Part shown: in pieces, positions 18,042 through 26,097 of the stretch
Layout: each line of letters opens with the position of its first letter
Position numbering within the stretch: the stretch's first letter is position 1
Source: Granulosicoccus sp047634635
GTDB lineage: Bacteria > Pseudomonadota > Gammaproteobacteria > Granulosicoccales > Granulosicoccaceae
Direction: 5' to 3'
DNA: 64,000 nucleotides
Assembly (NCBI GenBank): GCA_047634635.1
Contig: JBLIIE010000007.1
Coordinates: 1 to 64,000, forward strand
Translations under genes and position numbers: made by a program
The notes under the pieces: model-generated
The model's input: the letters and a program-made list of their open reading frames with translations, nothing else
Databases searched by the model: none
What the model was told of the DNA's origin: nothing

Positions 18042-18701
18042 TTAGTTGCTGGTAGAGCTTGATAATAAGGCTTTGGCTATTGAGGCTACGCGACTTCCAA
18101 TTGCTCTGCATAACGCTGATTCATTATCATCGATAACAGCCTTACCGTCTTCACCAGCTACATGGCTGGCGCCGTAGGGTGTGCCCCCGGTTTTGGTCTG
18201 CATGAGCTCAGGGTTGGAGTAGGGAAGCCCGCAGATGAGCATGCCATGGTGCAGTAGTGGGATCATCATGGTCAGTAGTGTGCTTTCCTGCCCCCCATGC
18301 ATGCTGCCCGTAGAGGTAAAAACTGCTGCTGGTTTCCCACTCAGAGCTGCAGCAAACCATTGCCCTGTGGACTGATCCAGGAAATGTTTCAGTGAACCGG
18401 ACATATTTCCGAAATGTGTAGGGCTGCCCATGATGAATCCATCGCATTCCGAAAGGTCGGCAGTTGATGCATGTGGGGCGCCGGTTTTTGGAATTTCAGG
18501 AAGTCGTGCTGAGGTGCGAACGCCCACTTTGGGTACGGATCGAAGAACTGCCTGGCATCCCGGTATGGACTCAACACCTCGGCCGATGAGCTGAGCCATT
18601 CGATAGGTATTACCTGAATTGGTGTCGTACACAATCAGGATTTTGAATGTGGACTTGGACGGGCGTTGCTGCGATGGCGAGTGAGTGTTAAAAGCTGTCA
18701 T
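18042..18701 (-). CDS. wrbA: WrbA-type NAD(P)H:quinone oxidoreductase
   Basis: A 219-residue flavodoxin-like protein. The FMN phosphate loop is YDTNSGNTYRMAQ, the isoalloxazine loops are GSPTHFGNMSGSLKHFLDQS and TSTGSMHGGQEST, and the C-terminal part has GGTPYGASHVAG. WrbA enzymes are tetrameric and reduce quinones by two electrons, which protects against redox cycling. The N-terminal 20 residues are rich in Ser, Gln and Lys and not conserved, so a later start is possible. It probably forms an operon with the DUF2069 gene. Confidence 0.92.
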   Translation of the reverse strand: MTAFNTHSPSQQRPSKSTFKILIVYDTNSGNTYRMAQLIGRGVESIPGCQAVLRSVPKVGVRTSARLPEIPKTGAPHASTADLSECDGFIMGSPTHFGNMSGSLKHFLDQSTGQWFAAALSGKPAAVFTSTGSMHGGQESTLLTMMIPLLHHGMLICGLPYSNPELMQTKTGGTPYGASHVAGEDGKAVIDDNESALCRAIGSRVASIAKALLSSSTSN

Positions 18702-18855
18702 AGATGCCGGGGTGCGTTACGATGCTGTGTTACCTAACGAGTGTGTCACATCTTGCCTTTTAGCTGAGCAGATGAGGGTCGCTTGTGACATGTTTGCATA
18801 CGGGTTCTTTGGTTTGAGTCGCTAGATATATTACATACGTAACCTTAGCAATACT

Positions 18856-20655
18856 GTGCTTACAGAAAACGGAAAACGATTCGCTAATCTGACTACTGGA
18901 AAGCTTGAGCTAGAGGCAATTCTTGATGGATTGCTGCTGGACGGTCTGATTGAAGAATCCAACAGTTCGTTGCTTCGTTCTTTAGCCAGTTCGAAGTCAT
19001 CGAAGCACAGTGCGAGTCCGCTTGAGCGAATAGCTGCGGGCGGTTGGGTGAATGCGCGGAACCCGAAAGAGAAGATTGATCTTGATTTTCTCAGTCAGTG
19101 GCTTTCTAAGAAAGTGAACTTACCTTGGAAACGCATAGATCCCTTGCAGATCGACGTTCCTGCAGTAACTGCTGTGACATCACATGCCTATGCCAGTCGC
19201 TTCAATGTTATTTGCATAGAAGCCACTGCCGATTACGTGGTTTTTGGTACTGCTGAACCCTACTACGATGAGTGGCAGCGTGAGTTACAACGAGTCTTGC
19301 AAAAAGAGATTCGTTTGGTTGTGTGCAATCCTAATGACATAACCCGTTACTTGTCAGAGCTATACTCGGTGTCCAAATCGATATTGGGTGCTGATAAAGA
19401 ATGGAATTATCAGTCCAACGCGGTACAAAATCTTGAACAGCTCATGCAGCTTGGCAAGACTGGCAAGCTTGAAGCCAACGACAGTCATGTCGTAAGCATC
19501 GTTGATTGGTTGCTGCAATATGCCTTTGAACAAAGAGCTAGCGATATTCATCTTGAGCCACGTCGGGATACAGGTGCTGTGCGGTTTCGTATCGATGGCT
19601 TAATGCAACAGGTTTATGACATGCCTGCAGGCGTCATGGCAGCTGTCACTAGTCGATTAAAAATACTGGGCAGACTCGATGTTGCTGAGAAGAGACGGCC
19701 TCAAGACGGTCGTCTAAAGACGCGTAATGCTGAGGGCAAAGAGGTGGAACTTAGAATATCCACAATGCCAACTGCATTTGGTGAAAAAATGGTGATGCGA
19801 ATTTTCGATCCGGAAGTGCTGCTCAAGGATCAGACGCAACTAGGATTCGATGCGCGTGAAGCGAACATCTGGAACAACATGATCCAGCAGCCCAATGGAA
19901 TTTTACTGGTCACTGGCCCTACGGGGTCTGGGAAAACAACAACGCTTTACAGTTCACTGCAGATGCTGGCAACGCCAGAAGTGAATGTGTGCACCATTGA
20001 AGATCCCATTGAATTGGTTGTGCCCGCCTTTAATCAAATGCAGGTGCAGCACAACATTGATCTGGATTTCGCCTCAGGCGTCAGAACGTTGCTAAGACAG
20101 GATCCAGACATCATTATGGTCGGTGAGATCCGTGATTTGGAAACGGCCCAAATGGCTGTCCAGGCAGCACTTACCGGTCACCTTGTACTATCTACCTTGC
20201 ATACCAACGATGCTGCGTCCGCTGTCTTAAGGTTACTCGAGCTTGGTGTTCCGTATTATCTCATTCGTTCAACGCTTATAGGAGTAGTGGCACAGCGTCT
20301 AATACGAACGTATTGTCCTTCTTGTTCAGTTGAATGTGATATGGATGTAGAGCGGTGGAATTCGTTGATGTCTCCGTGGAAATCTCAGGCGCCAGCAAGG
20401 ATGCGTAAACCCGAAGGTTGTCTTGAGTGTCGGAACACTGGATTTCGAGGGCGAGCAGGCATCTATGAACTATTACAAATGACTCCTGAAGTCAAAAAAA
20501 TGATCACGCCGGATGTTTCGATTGAAAAGCTGCGCAGACAAGCCTATAAGGATGGGATGCGACCTATGCGGGTAAGTGGCTTGGCGAAGGTGTTGCAAGG
20601 TAAAACCAGCTTTGAAGAGATATTGAAGGTTACGCCTGCACCACTTATGCATTAG
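18856..20655 (+). CDS. GspE/PilB-like type II/IV secretion ATPase, stand-alone
   Basis: A 599-residue protein from GTG 18856. An N-terminal GSPII_E-like region (about residues 70-180) precedes the ATPase core: SDIHLEPRRDTGAVRFRIDG, Walker A GPTGSGKTTTLYSS, Asp box VCTIEDPIEL, Walker B RQDPDIIMVGEIRD, His box LSTLHTNDAASA, and a zinc tetracysteine (CPSC and CLEC, about residues 490-530). Such ATPases drive pilin or pseudopilin assembly. No gspD, F, G or pilin gene is nearby, so its partners must be encoded elsewhere. It could be a GspE, a PilB or an MSHA-type ATPase; sequence alone does not decide. Confidence 0.85.
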   Translation: MLTENGKRFANLTTGKLELEAILDGLLLDGLIEESNSSLLRSLASSKSSKHSASPLERIAAGGWVNARNPKEKIDLDFLSQWLSKKVNLPWKRIDPLQIDVPAVTAVTSHAYASRFNVICIEATADYVVFGTAEPYYDEWQRELQRVLQKEIRLVVCNPNDITRYLSELYSVSKSILGADKEWNYQSNAVQNLEQLMQLGKTGKLEANDSHVVSIVDWLLQYAFEQRASDIHLEPRRDTGAVRFRIDGLMQQVYDMPAGVMAAVTSRLKILGRLDVAEKRRPQDGRLKTRNAEGKEVELRISTMPTAFGEKMVMRIFDPEVLLKDQTQLGFDAREANIWNNMIQQPNGILLVTGPTGSGKTTTLYSSLQMLATPEVNVCTIEDPIELVVPAFNQMQVQHNIDLDFASGVRTLLRQDPDIIMVGEIRDLETAQMAVQAALTGHLVLSTLHTNDAASAVLRLLELGVPYYLIRSTLIGVVAQRLIRTYCPSCSVECDMDVERWNSLMSPWKSQAPARMRKPEGCLECRNTGFRGRAGIYELLQMTPEVKKMITPDVSIEKLRRQAYKDGMRPMRVSGLAKVLQGKTSFEEILKVTPAPLMH

Positions 20656-20745
20656 TTTTCTTGTCTGCGCTGATGTCTCGTGCAGAATTGTTTTCTAGCT
20701 ACAAGCAACATAGATAAATCGAGTTAAGTTGATAATGCGGCACCC

Positions 20746-21858
20746 ATGGTAAATCTTGTTGTCGATTGTCTTATAGGTCTAACCTCACTGGATCGGTTAA
20801 AGGGCGTATGGAAGACGCTTGAGCGTGCAGACACTTTGTGCACGCCGTTTAGCAGCTGGGCTTGGGCTGTTAGCTGGTGGCGTGAGTTTGGACTGTCTGC
20901 AGGCAAGCTTAGAATTGTCATTGTCAGAAATGGTAAAGAGGTCGTTGGTATCTGCCCGCTCTACTGCCAAACGACTGAGCACTTCGGTGTTTTATCGGTG
21001 ACGACACTGGCGCTTTTGGGGGCTGTCCCGGGCGTTCAATCGACTCATCCGGGAGTCATAGCTCATCCTCGGTTCCGCAGGCTTAGCGAAATTGCTGTCA
21101 TGGAGCATCTGCCGAAACTAAAAGGCTGGGACACGCTGGATCTTGAAGGTATCGATGTGGATTCGAGTTTTGCAGTACTCGCACGCAAACGCCTTAAGAG
21201 GCAACGTGGAGTTGTCGCTGAGGAAATTGTCAATAAGATTGATCAGGCGAGTCTTCCGCGCAGTTGGGATGAATATTGTGCAGTGGATGACGGGCAACGA
21301 GCGACGGAGCTTACGCGGTTACACAAAATGTTGACGGCTGTTGGTTCTCGTGCAGGCCCCTGTTCAGAATTCTGCGAATTATCTATCTGTTCGACACGTC
21401 AGGACTTGAACGAATCACTAGACACTTTCTGTTTGCTAAACCAGCGGATAACTGAAAAAGGAAAAAAAACACAAGGCAGTGGTGCTGCTCAGGAACGTTT
21501 TTTTAAGAGCATAGTGTCAGAGTTCTTTTTAGCCGATATGCTGTGGCAACTGACTTTACAAATCGATGGAAAAATAGTGGGGATCCAACACTATTTTATC
21601 TGGCGTGGAGATTTGCTGTTGTTCCAGGGCGCTTATGCACCAGATCTGGAACCATTAGATGTAGCTAAATTCATGCTGGCGTATGCTATTGAAAGAGGCA
21701 TGGAGCAAGCATTCAGACGGGTGAGAAACCACTCATTGCCTGCGGATTTTGCTGCCCCTTTTGTTAAAGAGTATGCATCTGTTTCACACTTGCGATTTAC
21801 GCCCTCTGCTGCTGGCCGGGTAGTTGAAAAAATGCTTAAAATTCTTAATAAAGTCTAA
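20746..21858 (+). CDS. GNAT/BioF2-like acetyltransferase domain protein
   Basis: A 370-residue protein. FSSWAWAVSWWREF, LRIVIVRNGKEVVGICPLY and WDTLDLEGI are typical of the N-terminal half of BioF2/CelD-like (Acetyltransf_6) proteins. The second GNAT half has LTLQIDGKIVGIQHYFIWRGDLLLFQGAYAPDLEPLDVAKFMLAYAIERG. Members acylate cell-surface or polysaccharide-linked substrates in several bacteria; the substrate here is unknown. It is 90 bases downstream of the GspE-like gene but need not be cotranscribed with it. No strong ribosome-binding site is seen before ATG 20746. Confidence 0.75.
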   Translation: MVNLVVDCLIGLTSLDRLKGVWKTLERADTLCTPFSSWAWAVSWWREFGLSAGKLRIVIVRNGKEVVGICPLYCQTTEHFGVLSVTTLALLGAVPGVQSTHPGVIAHPRFRRLSEIAVMEHLPKLKGWDTLDLEGIDVDSSFAVLARKRLKRQRGVVAEEIVNKIDQASLPRSWDEYCAVDDGQRATELTRLHKMLTAVGSRAGPCSEFCELSICSTRQDLNESLDTFCLLNQRITEKGKKTQGSGAAQERFFKSIVSEFFLADMLWQLTLQIDGKIVGIQHYFIWRGDLLLFQGAYAPDLEPLDVAKFMLAYAIERGMEQAFRRVRNHSLPADFAAPFVKEYASVSHLRFTPSAAGRVVEKMLKILNKV

Positions 21859-22024
21859 TATTTAGAACTAAGAGTTGGATTTGCGACTCAATCGGCATTA
21901 ATGCAAAAGACGCCACCCTTATACTCGTCCCACGTTGTTTCAACTTTAATTGAAAGAGTGCTACTTACGTCAAGAACTGGACCGTTACTTATTAGATTCT
22001 GTGTAAATGTGAGCACCGTCCATC

Positions 22025-22063
22025 TTTCTTAGGTCGTGAGTTTATAAACTCGGGGCTAAGAAA
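22025..22063. promoter_or_regulatory. Large palindrome upstream of brnA-like gene
   Basis: A perfect 14-base palindrome GAGTTTATAAACTC (22038-22051) nested inside an 8-base inverted repeat TTTCTTAG/CTAAGAAA (22025-22032 and 22056-22063). It lies about 90 bases before the ATG of the BrnA-like gene and 165 bases after the acetyltransferase gene. It could be an operator for autoregulation, or a transcript-end hairpin without a T tract. Confidence 0.5.
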
Positions 22064-22153
22064 TTGATGTCGCTGCCAAATTTGTATAGACCCTTAGGTT
22101 TCGCAAAATTGCCAGTATTCTGTTAAAGACGAAGAGTACCATGGAGATACGGG

Positions 22154-22438
22154 ATGTTAGAAAACCCAAGTCAGAATGACAATGAAGTAATCGCGTTAGA
22201 TGATCTTTTTGAGCGAGCTAATGATGTTGTTGCAACATCTGTTATTGGCAGACCTCGTCGAGGCTCTGGCTATATTCCTAAGATTGATGCCAAGATTCGC
22301 TTGAATAGAGAAGTGATGGATTGGTTGAAATCTAAAGGTCCTCGCCATTACAGTCGTATTAACGGTTTGTTAACTGCATTGATGGAAGCAGAGCGCAAGC
22401 AAGATACTACTGTTAGTGTTGATGAGTTAAGCCGGTAG
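22154..22438 (+). CDS. BrnA-like antitoxin / ribbon-helix-helix type DNA-binding protein, orphan
   Basis: A 94-residue protein. The C-terminal half, IRLNREVMDWLKSKGPRHYS followed by RINGLLTALME, resembles the BrnA antitoxin domain, whose RHH-like fold binds its own promoter and the BrnT RNase. The start is supported by GGAG eight bases before the ATG. No brnT-like frame exists on either side: the 295 bases upstream (21859-22153) have no coding frame and downstream is a repeat and a pirin gene. It is therefore either an orphan antitoxin or a free-standing repressor. The palindrome upstream is a natural candidate site (inference). Confidence 0.65.
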   Translation: MLENPSQNDNEVIALDDLFERANDVVATSVIGRPRRGSGYIPKIDAKIRLNREVMDWLKSKGPRHYSRINGLLTALMEAERKQDTTVSVDELSR

Positions 22439-22450
22439 TTTTCGTATAAA

Positions 22451-22479
22451 CACACGGTCTGAGTTATCCAGGCCGTGTG
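22451..22479 (+). terminator. Hairpin after brnA-like gene
   Basis: CACACGGTCT pairs with AGGCCGTGTG (ten pairs, one G-T) around a nine-base loop, 12 bases after the stop of the BrnA-like gene. The following bases are only weakly T-rich, so this is a probable rather than classic intrinsic terminator. Confidence 0.55.
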
Positions 22480-22502
22480 AGTGCAACTTTAGAATCTTTT
22501 GT

Positions 22503-22554
22503 ATTGCATCCGCATTGCATCCGCATTGCATCCGCATTGCATCCGCATTGCATC
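22503..22554 (+). repeat. 11-bp tandem repeat, 4.7 copies
   Basis: The unit ATTGCATCCGC occurs four times without change at 22503, 22514, 22525 and 22536, followed by a partial ATTGCATC. It lies in the gap between the BrnA-like gene and the convergent pirin gene. The perfect identity suggests recent expansion by slippage. It is non-coding and its unit is not a multiple of three. Confidence 0.95.
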
Positions 22555-22584
22555 GTTAAGCGTGTATTTGAAGTGAAGTGAGTT

Positions 22585-23499
22585 TTAACGCGCTGATTCT
22601 CTAATGAAGCTGCCATCGTTAAGTTCACGAAGAGCCTGCTTAATCTCTTCGTGTGTGTTCATAACGATAGGTCCGTGCCAGGCTACTGGTTCATTTAGAG
22701 CTTTGCCTGAACACAGTAGAAAGCGCACTGGCTCATCACGCGTTTCAACAACGATCTCGTCGCCGGTGTCGAAAAGTATTAGCGTCCGATTGCCGCTTTT
22801 GTCGCGTAGGTAAATTTCCTCACCATTGATTTCCTTTTCCAATTGGATGCCAATAGGAACTGAGGAATTTTTAAATGTGGCACTGCCACTGAAGACATAA
22901 GCAAATGCGTTTCTGTATGCATCTATAGGAATGACCTTTCTGGTATTCGCTGGAACGCTCACATCCAGATATTGTGGGTCTGCGGCGATACCGTTTATAG
23001 GCCCGAATTTGCCTCGCCAACTGCCAGCAACAACTCGTATGACGGACCCATCGTTATCCTGTAATTCTGTTACGTCTGTGCCTGCGATGTCCTGATATCG
23101 AGGGGAGCACATCTTCATCGACGAGGGCAGGTTGGCCCATAACTGAAAACCGTGCATTCGACCCCGAGCATCGCCCTTAGGCATTTCTTGATGAAGGATG
23201 CCGCTGCCGGCTGTCATCCATTGCACGCTGCCTGGGCCGAGTTCGCCTGTATTGCCAAGACTATCAGCGTGCTCAACAGAACCTGCCAATACATAGGTGA
23301 TCGTTTCGATGCCGCGATGTGGGTGCCATGGAAAGCCTGCAGCATATTTACTGGGATCGTCGTTCCTAAAGTCGTCCATCATCAGGAATGGATCAGTTTG
23401 AGAAGTATCGCCGAACCCGAACACTCTATGTAAGTGAACACCCGCACCTTCCGTTGTCGGTTTGGCAATGGATTCAGATTTAACAGATCGAATGGACAT
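22585..23499 (-). CDS. Pirin family protein
   Basis: A 304-residue bicupin. The metal-binding N-terminal cupin has FPWHPHRGIETITYVLAGSV and the later SGILHQEM, giving the His/His/His/Glu ligand set of pirins. The C-terminal cupin follows from about residue 175. Bacterial pirins include quercetin 2,3-dioxygenases and proteins that bind metabolic enzymes; which applies here cannot be told. It is a single gene, convergent with the BrnA-like gene and divergent from the MipA/OmpV gene. Confidence 0.88.
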   Translation of the reverse strand: MSIRSVKSESIAKPTTEGAGVHLHRVFGFGDTSQTDPFLMMDDFRNDDPSKYAAGFPWHPHRGIETITYVLAGSVEHADSLGNTGELGPGSVQWMTAGSGILHQEMPKGDARGRMHGFQLWANLPSSMKMCSPRYQDIAGTDVTELQDNDGSVIRVVAGSWRGKFGPINGIAADPQYLDVSVPANTRKVIPIDAYRNAFAYVFSGSATFKNSSVPIGIQLEKEINGEEIYLRDKSGNRTLILFDTGDEIVVETRDEPVRFLLCSGKALNEPVAWHGPIVMNTHEEIKQALRELNDGSFIRESAR

Positions 23500-23783
23500 C
23501 GTAAACCCTCTGACTTCGTTGAGCGAAAGATACTCCTTGCTACGATTAATTTCTATACACTCTTCTCATAAAAGTAGTGTCGGATTCACATTAAGGTTTT
23601 GTACATTATGGCCGTGATCTCTTTCTTGAGAGTTCTACGATGCATTGGTCAGGTGCCGCATTGCATACTAGATGGTTGCTTTTAACAGGTAATTTCTCAG
23701 GATTCGTTTGTGCAAAAAGCGCTAAGGTGACGCGATCGAAATCCATCTTACCGAGCATGAGTAGATTTATGTGGAGACCAATA

Positions 23784-24647
23784 ATGCCTAGTTCTGATCA
23801 AGCGAGGACAGTAGTCTGGGTGTGTGTGCTACTGATTACTGCTGCTGTATCAGGGGAAACATATGCGCAGGAAAAGGTTGAGCCGGGAAAATCAAAGGGC
23901 TGGGAAGTGAGCGTTGGCGTGGGCTTCCTAAGCACACCGAATTACACGGGAGACGATGACACTCAGATCCTACTTATACCGAATGTGCGTTCAACGGACG
24001 GTGAGCATTGGGCGATCTCATATCGTGAAGGTGTGCAATACACGATCAATCCGCGGAAAAGTTGGCAATGGGGCCTGGCGCTCACACCGTCTTTAGGACG
24101 TGATTCTGATGGAGAAAGTCCATTTCGCATTAGTGGCGATGGCACCGATGATTTAAACGGTCTTGGCGATATGGACTCAGCAGTAGCGCTAAGAGTATTT
24201 ACTCAGTACAAAGCCTCAGACTGGTCACTAGATGCTGAAGCACAGCGAACATTCAACAGCGACGCTCTAAGCACTTTCTCCATAGGACTCCGACGATCGG
24301 GAAAGATAAAAACACAGGGCCCTCCATTGATTCTTTCTGGTGGGATCACCATCAGGGCAGGAAATGAAAATACACTTGAGTCCCTGGTTGGGATCACGGC
24401 CGAACAATCTGTATTAAGTAATCTGGCGCCTTATAGTCCAAATGCAGGTGTTATAGGTGTGGGAATAAATGGAACAGTAGTTCTGCCGCTGAGCCAATCT
24501 TTAAGAATTATAACCACACTATCTATTGAGCAGCTTGGCAGCGAATTGGAGGGCTCATCGCTTGTCACTGAGCGCGGCGATAAGCAGCAGGTGACCGCCG
24601 GTGTTTTCTTTTCCTATCGGCTTGGTGCGAATCTTACGCGGCGCTAG
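23784..24647 (+). CDS. MipA/OmpV family outer-membrane protein
   Basis: A 287-residue protein from ATG 23784, chosen because GGAGA lies seven bases before it and a signal peptide follows at once (VVWVCVLLITAAVSGETYAQ). The frame extends 48 codons upstream, but that part looks non-coding. The mature protein has the MipA/OmpV pattern: WEVSVGVGFLSTPNYTGDDD, LLIPNVRST, many beta strands, and a C-terminal VTAGVFFSYRL. Family members are outer-membrane barrels that scaffold murein enzymes or act as adaptive porins. It is monocistronic. Confidence 0.82.
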   Translation: MPSSDQARTVVWVCVLLITAAVSGETYAQEKVEPGKSKGWEVSVGVGFLSTPNYTGDDDTQILLIPNVRSTDGEHWAISYREGVQYTINPRKSWQWGLALTPSLGRDSDGESPFRISGDGTDDLNGLGDMDSAVALRVFTQYKASDWSLDAEAQRTFNSDALSTFSIGLRRSGKIKTQGPPLILSGGITIRAGNENTLESLVGITAEQSVLSNLAPYSPNAGVIGVGINGTVVLPLSQSLRIITTLSIEQLGSELEGSSLVTERGDKQQVTAGVFFSYRLGANLTRR

Positions 24648-24700
24648 TGGGTGGACTATTTGTAGTCCGATGGCTACCCATACTTAGATAACTATCAAGG

Positions 24701-25312
24701 CTATCTAAACGCAGGCTTAATCGCATCAAGCATCTCGGTAGCTAAAATAAGTTTTTGCTCACGAGACTGTCCTTTTCCAATAGGGCCATCAACAAAAAGA
24801 TTGGCAAGACCGTGCACCGATGACCACGCCAGAAGTTCTTCAGGGCTTAGCGAGTCAGGATCAATATCTACAATGGTATTGACGAACCCACCCTTCAAGT
24901 GGGTGCTGAGCAAATCTGCAGCAGCGAGATAATTTTCACTATTGGTGTAAATCGTCTCCTCGTTCCACATAGCTCTAAAGAACGCCGGTTTATCAATTGC
25001 AAACTTGATGTACGCTAAGCCTACGGCCAATAATGCATCATCGTTCTCTTTTTTCGCCTTTGTGGTGGCTGCGGACAACGCATCCGATAGCTGTAGCAAA
25101 GCACGAGTGGCGAACGCCGTCATTAAATCTCGTTTGTCGGAATAGTGTCTGAATGCGGAAGAGGGCGATACACCGATTTTTTTCGCACAGGCGCGTAACG
25201 TTACAGCTTCCAGTCCAAACTGAGTAGCAATTTGATCCACTGAGTCCAGCAGTGAATCTGCAAGATTTCCGTGGTGGTAGGCACCTTTTTCTTTCTTCAT
25301 AGACTCTTTCAT
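24701..25312 (-). CDS. TetR family transcriptional regulator (WHG-type C-terminal domain)
   Basis: A 203-residue regulator. The N-terminal helix-turn-helix spans about residues 15-60 (VTLRACAKKIGVSPSSAFRHYSDKR, given here only as VTLRACAKKIGV and SSAFRHYSDKR). The C-terminal part has the AWSSVHGLANLFVDGP segment of WHG-type TetR proteins, which forms the ligand pocket. It is divergent from the DUF2852 gene. Two related dyads in the shared gap are likely operators. The ligand is unknown. Confidence 0.88.
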   Translation of the reverse strand: MKESMKKEKGAYHHGNLADSLLDSVDQIATQFGLEAVTLRACAKKIGVSPSSAFRHYSDKRDLMTAFATRALLQLSDALSAATTKAKKENDDALLAVGLAYIKFAIDKPAFFRAMWNEETIYTNSENYLAAADLLSTHLKGGFVNTIVDIDPDSLSPEELLAWSSVHGLANLFVDGPIGKGQSREQKLILATEMLDAIKPAFR

Positions 25313-25333
25313 ATGGCCTATTCTACTGAGTAA

Positions 25334-25350
25334 TGTGATCAGTGTTCACT
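25334..25350. promoter_or_regulatory. TetR-type operator candidate 1
   Basis: TGTGATCA-G-TGTTCACT, an imperfect dyad 22 bases upstream of the tetR start. It shares TGTGA-CA-G-TGTT-AC with the second site at 25398. Position fits autorepression. Confidence 0.6.
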
Positions 25351-25367
25351 TATTTTTCGAAACCACT

Positions 25368-25396
25368 TGATTTTTACCCAATCTATCCGTTATATT
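25368..25396 (+). promoter_or_regulatory. Sigma-70-like promoter for the DUF2852 gene
   Basis: TTGATT (25368-25373), a 17-base spacer and TATATT (25391-25396). The predicted start of transcription falls inside the second TetR-type dyad, about 100 bases before the ATG at 25506. Confidence 0.6.
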
Positions 25397-25397
25397 A

Positions 25398-25414
25398 TGT
25401 GAACAGTGTTTACA
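25398..25414. promoter_or_regulatory. TetR-type operator candidate 2
   Basis: TGTGAACA-G-TGTTTACA, a near-perfect 17-base dyad just after the predicted -10 box. A repressor here would block initiation at the DUF2852 promoter. It is the better of the two matching sites in the divergent gap. Confidence 0.65.
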
Positions 25415-25505
25415 TGTCTCGGTTGATTAGAAGCAAGCTGGGCTAAATTCAGAACACTGTGGCAGTCAAAGCGCTTCTCATTGTGTGTAGGTAAAGAGGT
25501 TTCAA

Positions 25506-25961
25506 ATGTCATCATCACAAACGAATACAGTTGGGCAGCAAGCGTACAAGTCGTGGTCGCGTTGCGGTAACATTATGGGTAAAAATGCGCGTTGGTCCGG
25601 CATTAACATCGCTGCCATGGTATTGGGTTTCGTATTATTCTGGCCCGTTGGTCTTGTCGTTTTGTACTGGATCATGTCTGGAAGAGAGGTGCAGGAATTG
25701 CCCGGAGCCATTCGCGAGCAATGGTCTCGCATGTTTGGCAACAGTTCAGAGTTCGCTGGGGCGGAAGACAATGTGATCTTCAATGAATACCAACAGACTC
25801 AATATGACAGAATTCGTGAGATCAAGGAAGAAATCAAAACCCGATCAGGTCGATTTGGAGAATTCAGAATGAATGCCAAGCGTCGAGCAGATCAGGACGA
25901 ATTCAATAGTTTCATGTCTGGTGGACCGTATTCGAACTCCACAGACAGCACTAGCACTTAG
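25506..25961 (+). CDS. DUF2852 family membrane protein
   Basis: A 151-residue protein. A membrane helix (about residues 32-58, NIAAMVLGFVLFWPVGLVVLYWIM) is followed by a charged cytoplasmic-type tail with the DUF2852 pattern FNEYQQTQYDRIREIKEE and RRADQDEFNSFMSGG. Function is unknown. It is divergently transcribed from a TetR regulator with operator-like sites, so it is probably induced under a specific condition sensed by that regulator. It stands alone. Confidence 0.78.
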   Translation: MSSSQTNTVGQQAYKSWSRCGNIMGKNARWSGINIAAMVLGFVLFWPVGLVVLYWIMSGREVQELPGAIREQWSRMFGNSSEFAGAEDNVIFNEYQQTQYDRIREIKEEIKTRSGRFGEFRMNAKRRADQDEFNSFMSGGPYSNSTDSTST

Positions 25962-26044
25962 GTCGTGCCTCGCGTCATGCAGCACTTTAAAGCGTTAGAT
26001 AGCCGGGTGTGGTGTCGTACCGTTGGCACAAGGTTGGAAACGAT

Positions 26045-26082
26045 GAACAATGGGTGGTTAAGTGTTGTAACCACCCATGTTC
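26045..26082. terminator. Bidirectional hairpin between DUF2852 gene and proS
   Basis: ATGGGTGGTTA pairs perfectly with TAACCACCCAT around a seven-base loop, and GAAC/GTTC extends the stem past one unpaired A. It sits between two convergent genes and can form in both transcripts. No T tract follows on the plus strand. Confidence 0.65.
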
Positions 26083-26097
26083 TGCAGTTCGACTCAA

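Noticed and set aside
22440..22584. A CRISPR array, because of the short tandem repeats
   Set aside because: The 11-base units are directly adjacent without spacers.
23640..23783. An upstream start of the MipA/OmpV gene
   Set aside because: The ATG at 23784 has a well-placed GGAGA and is followed at once by a signal peptide; the upstream part is not protein-like for this family.
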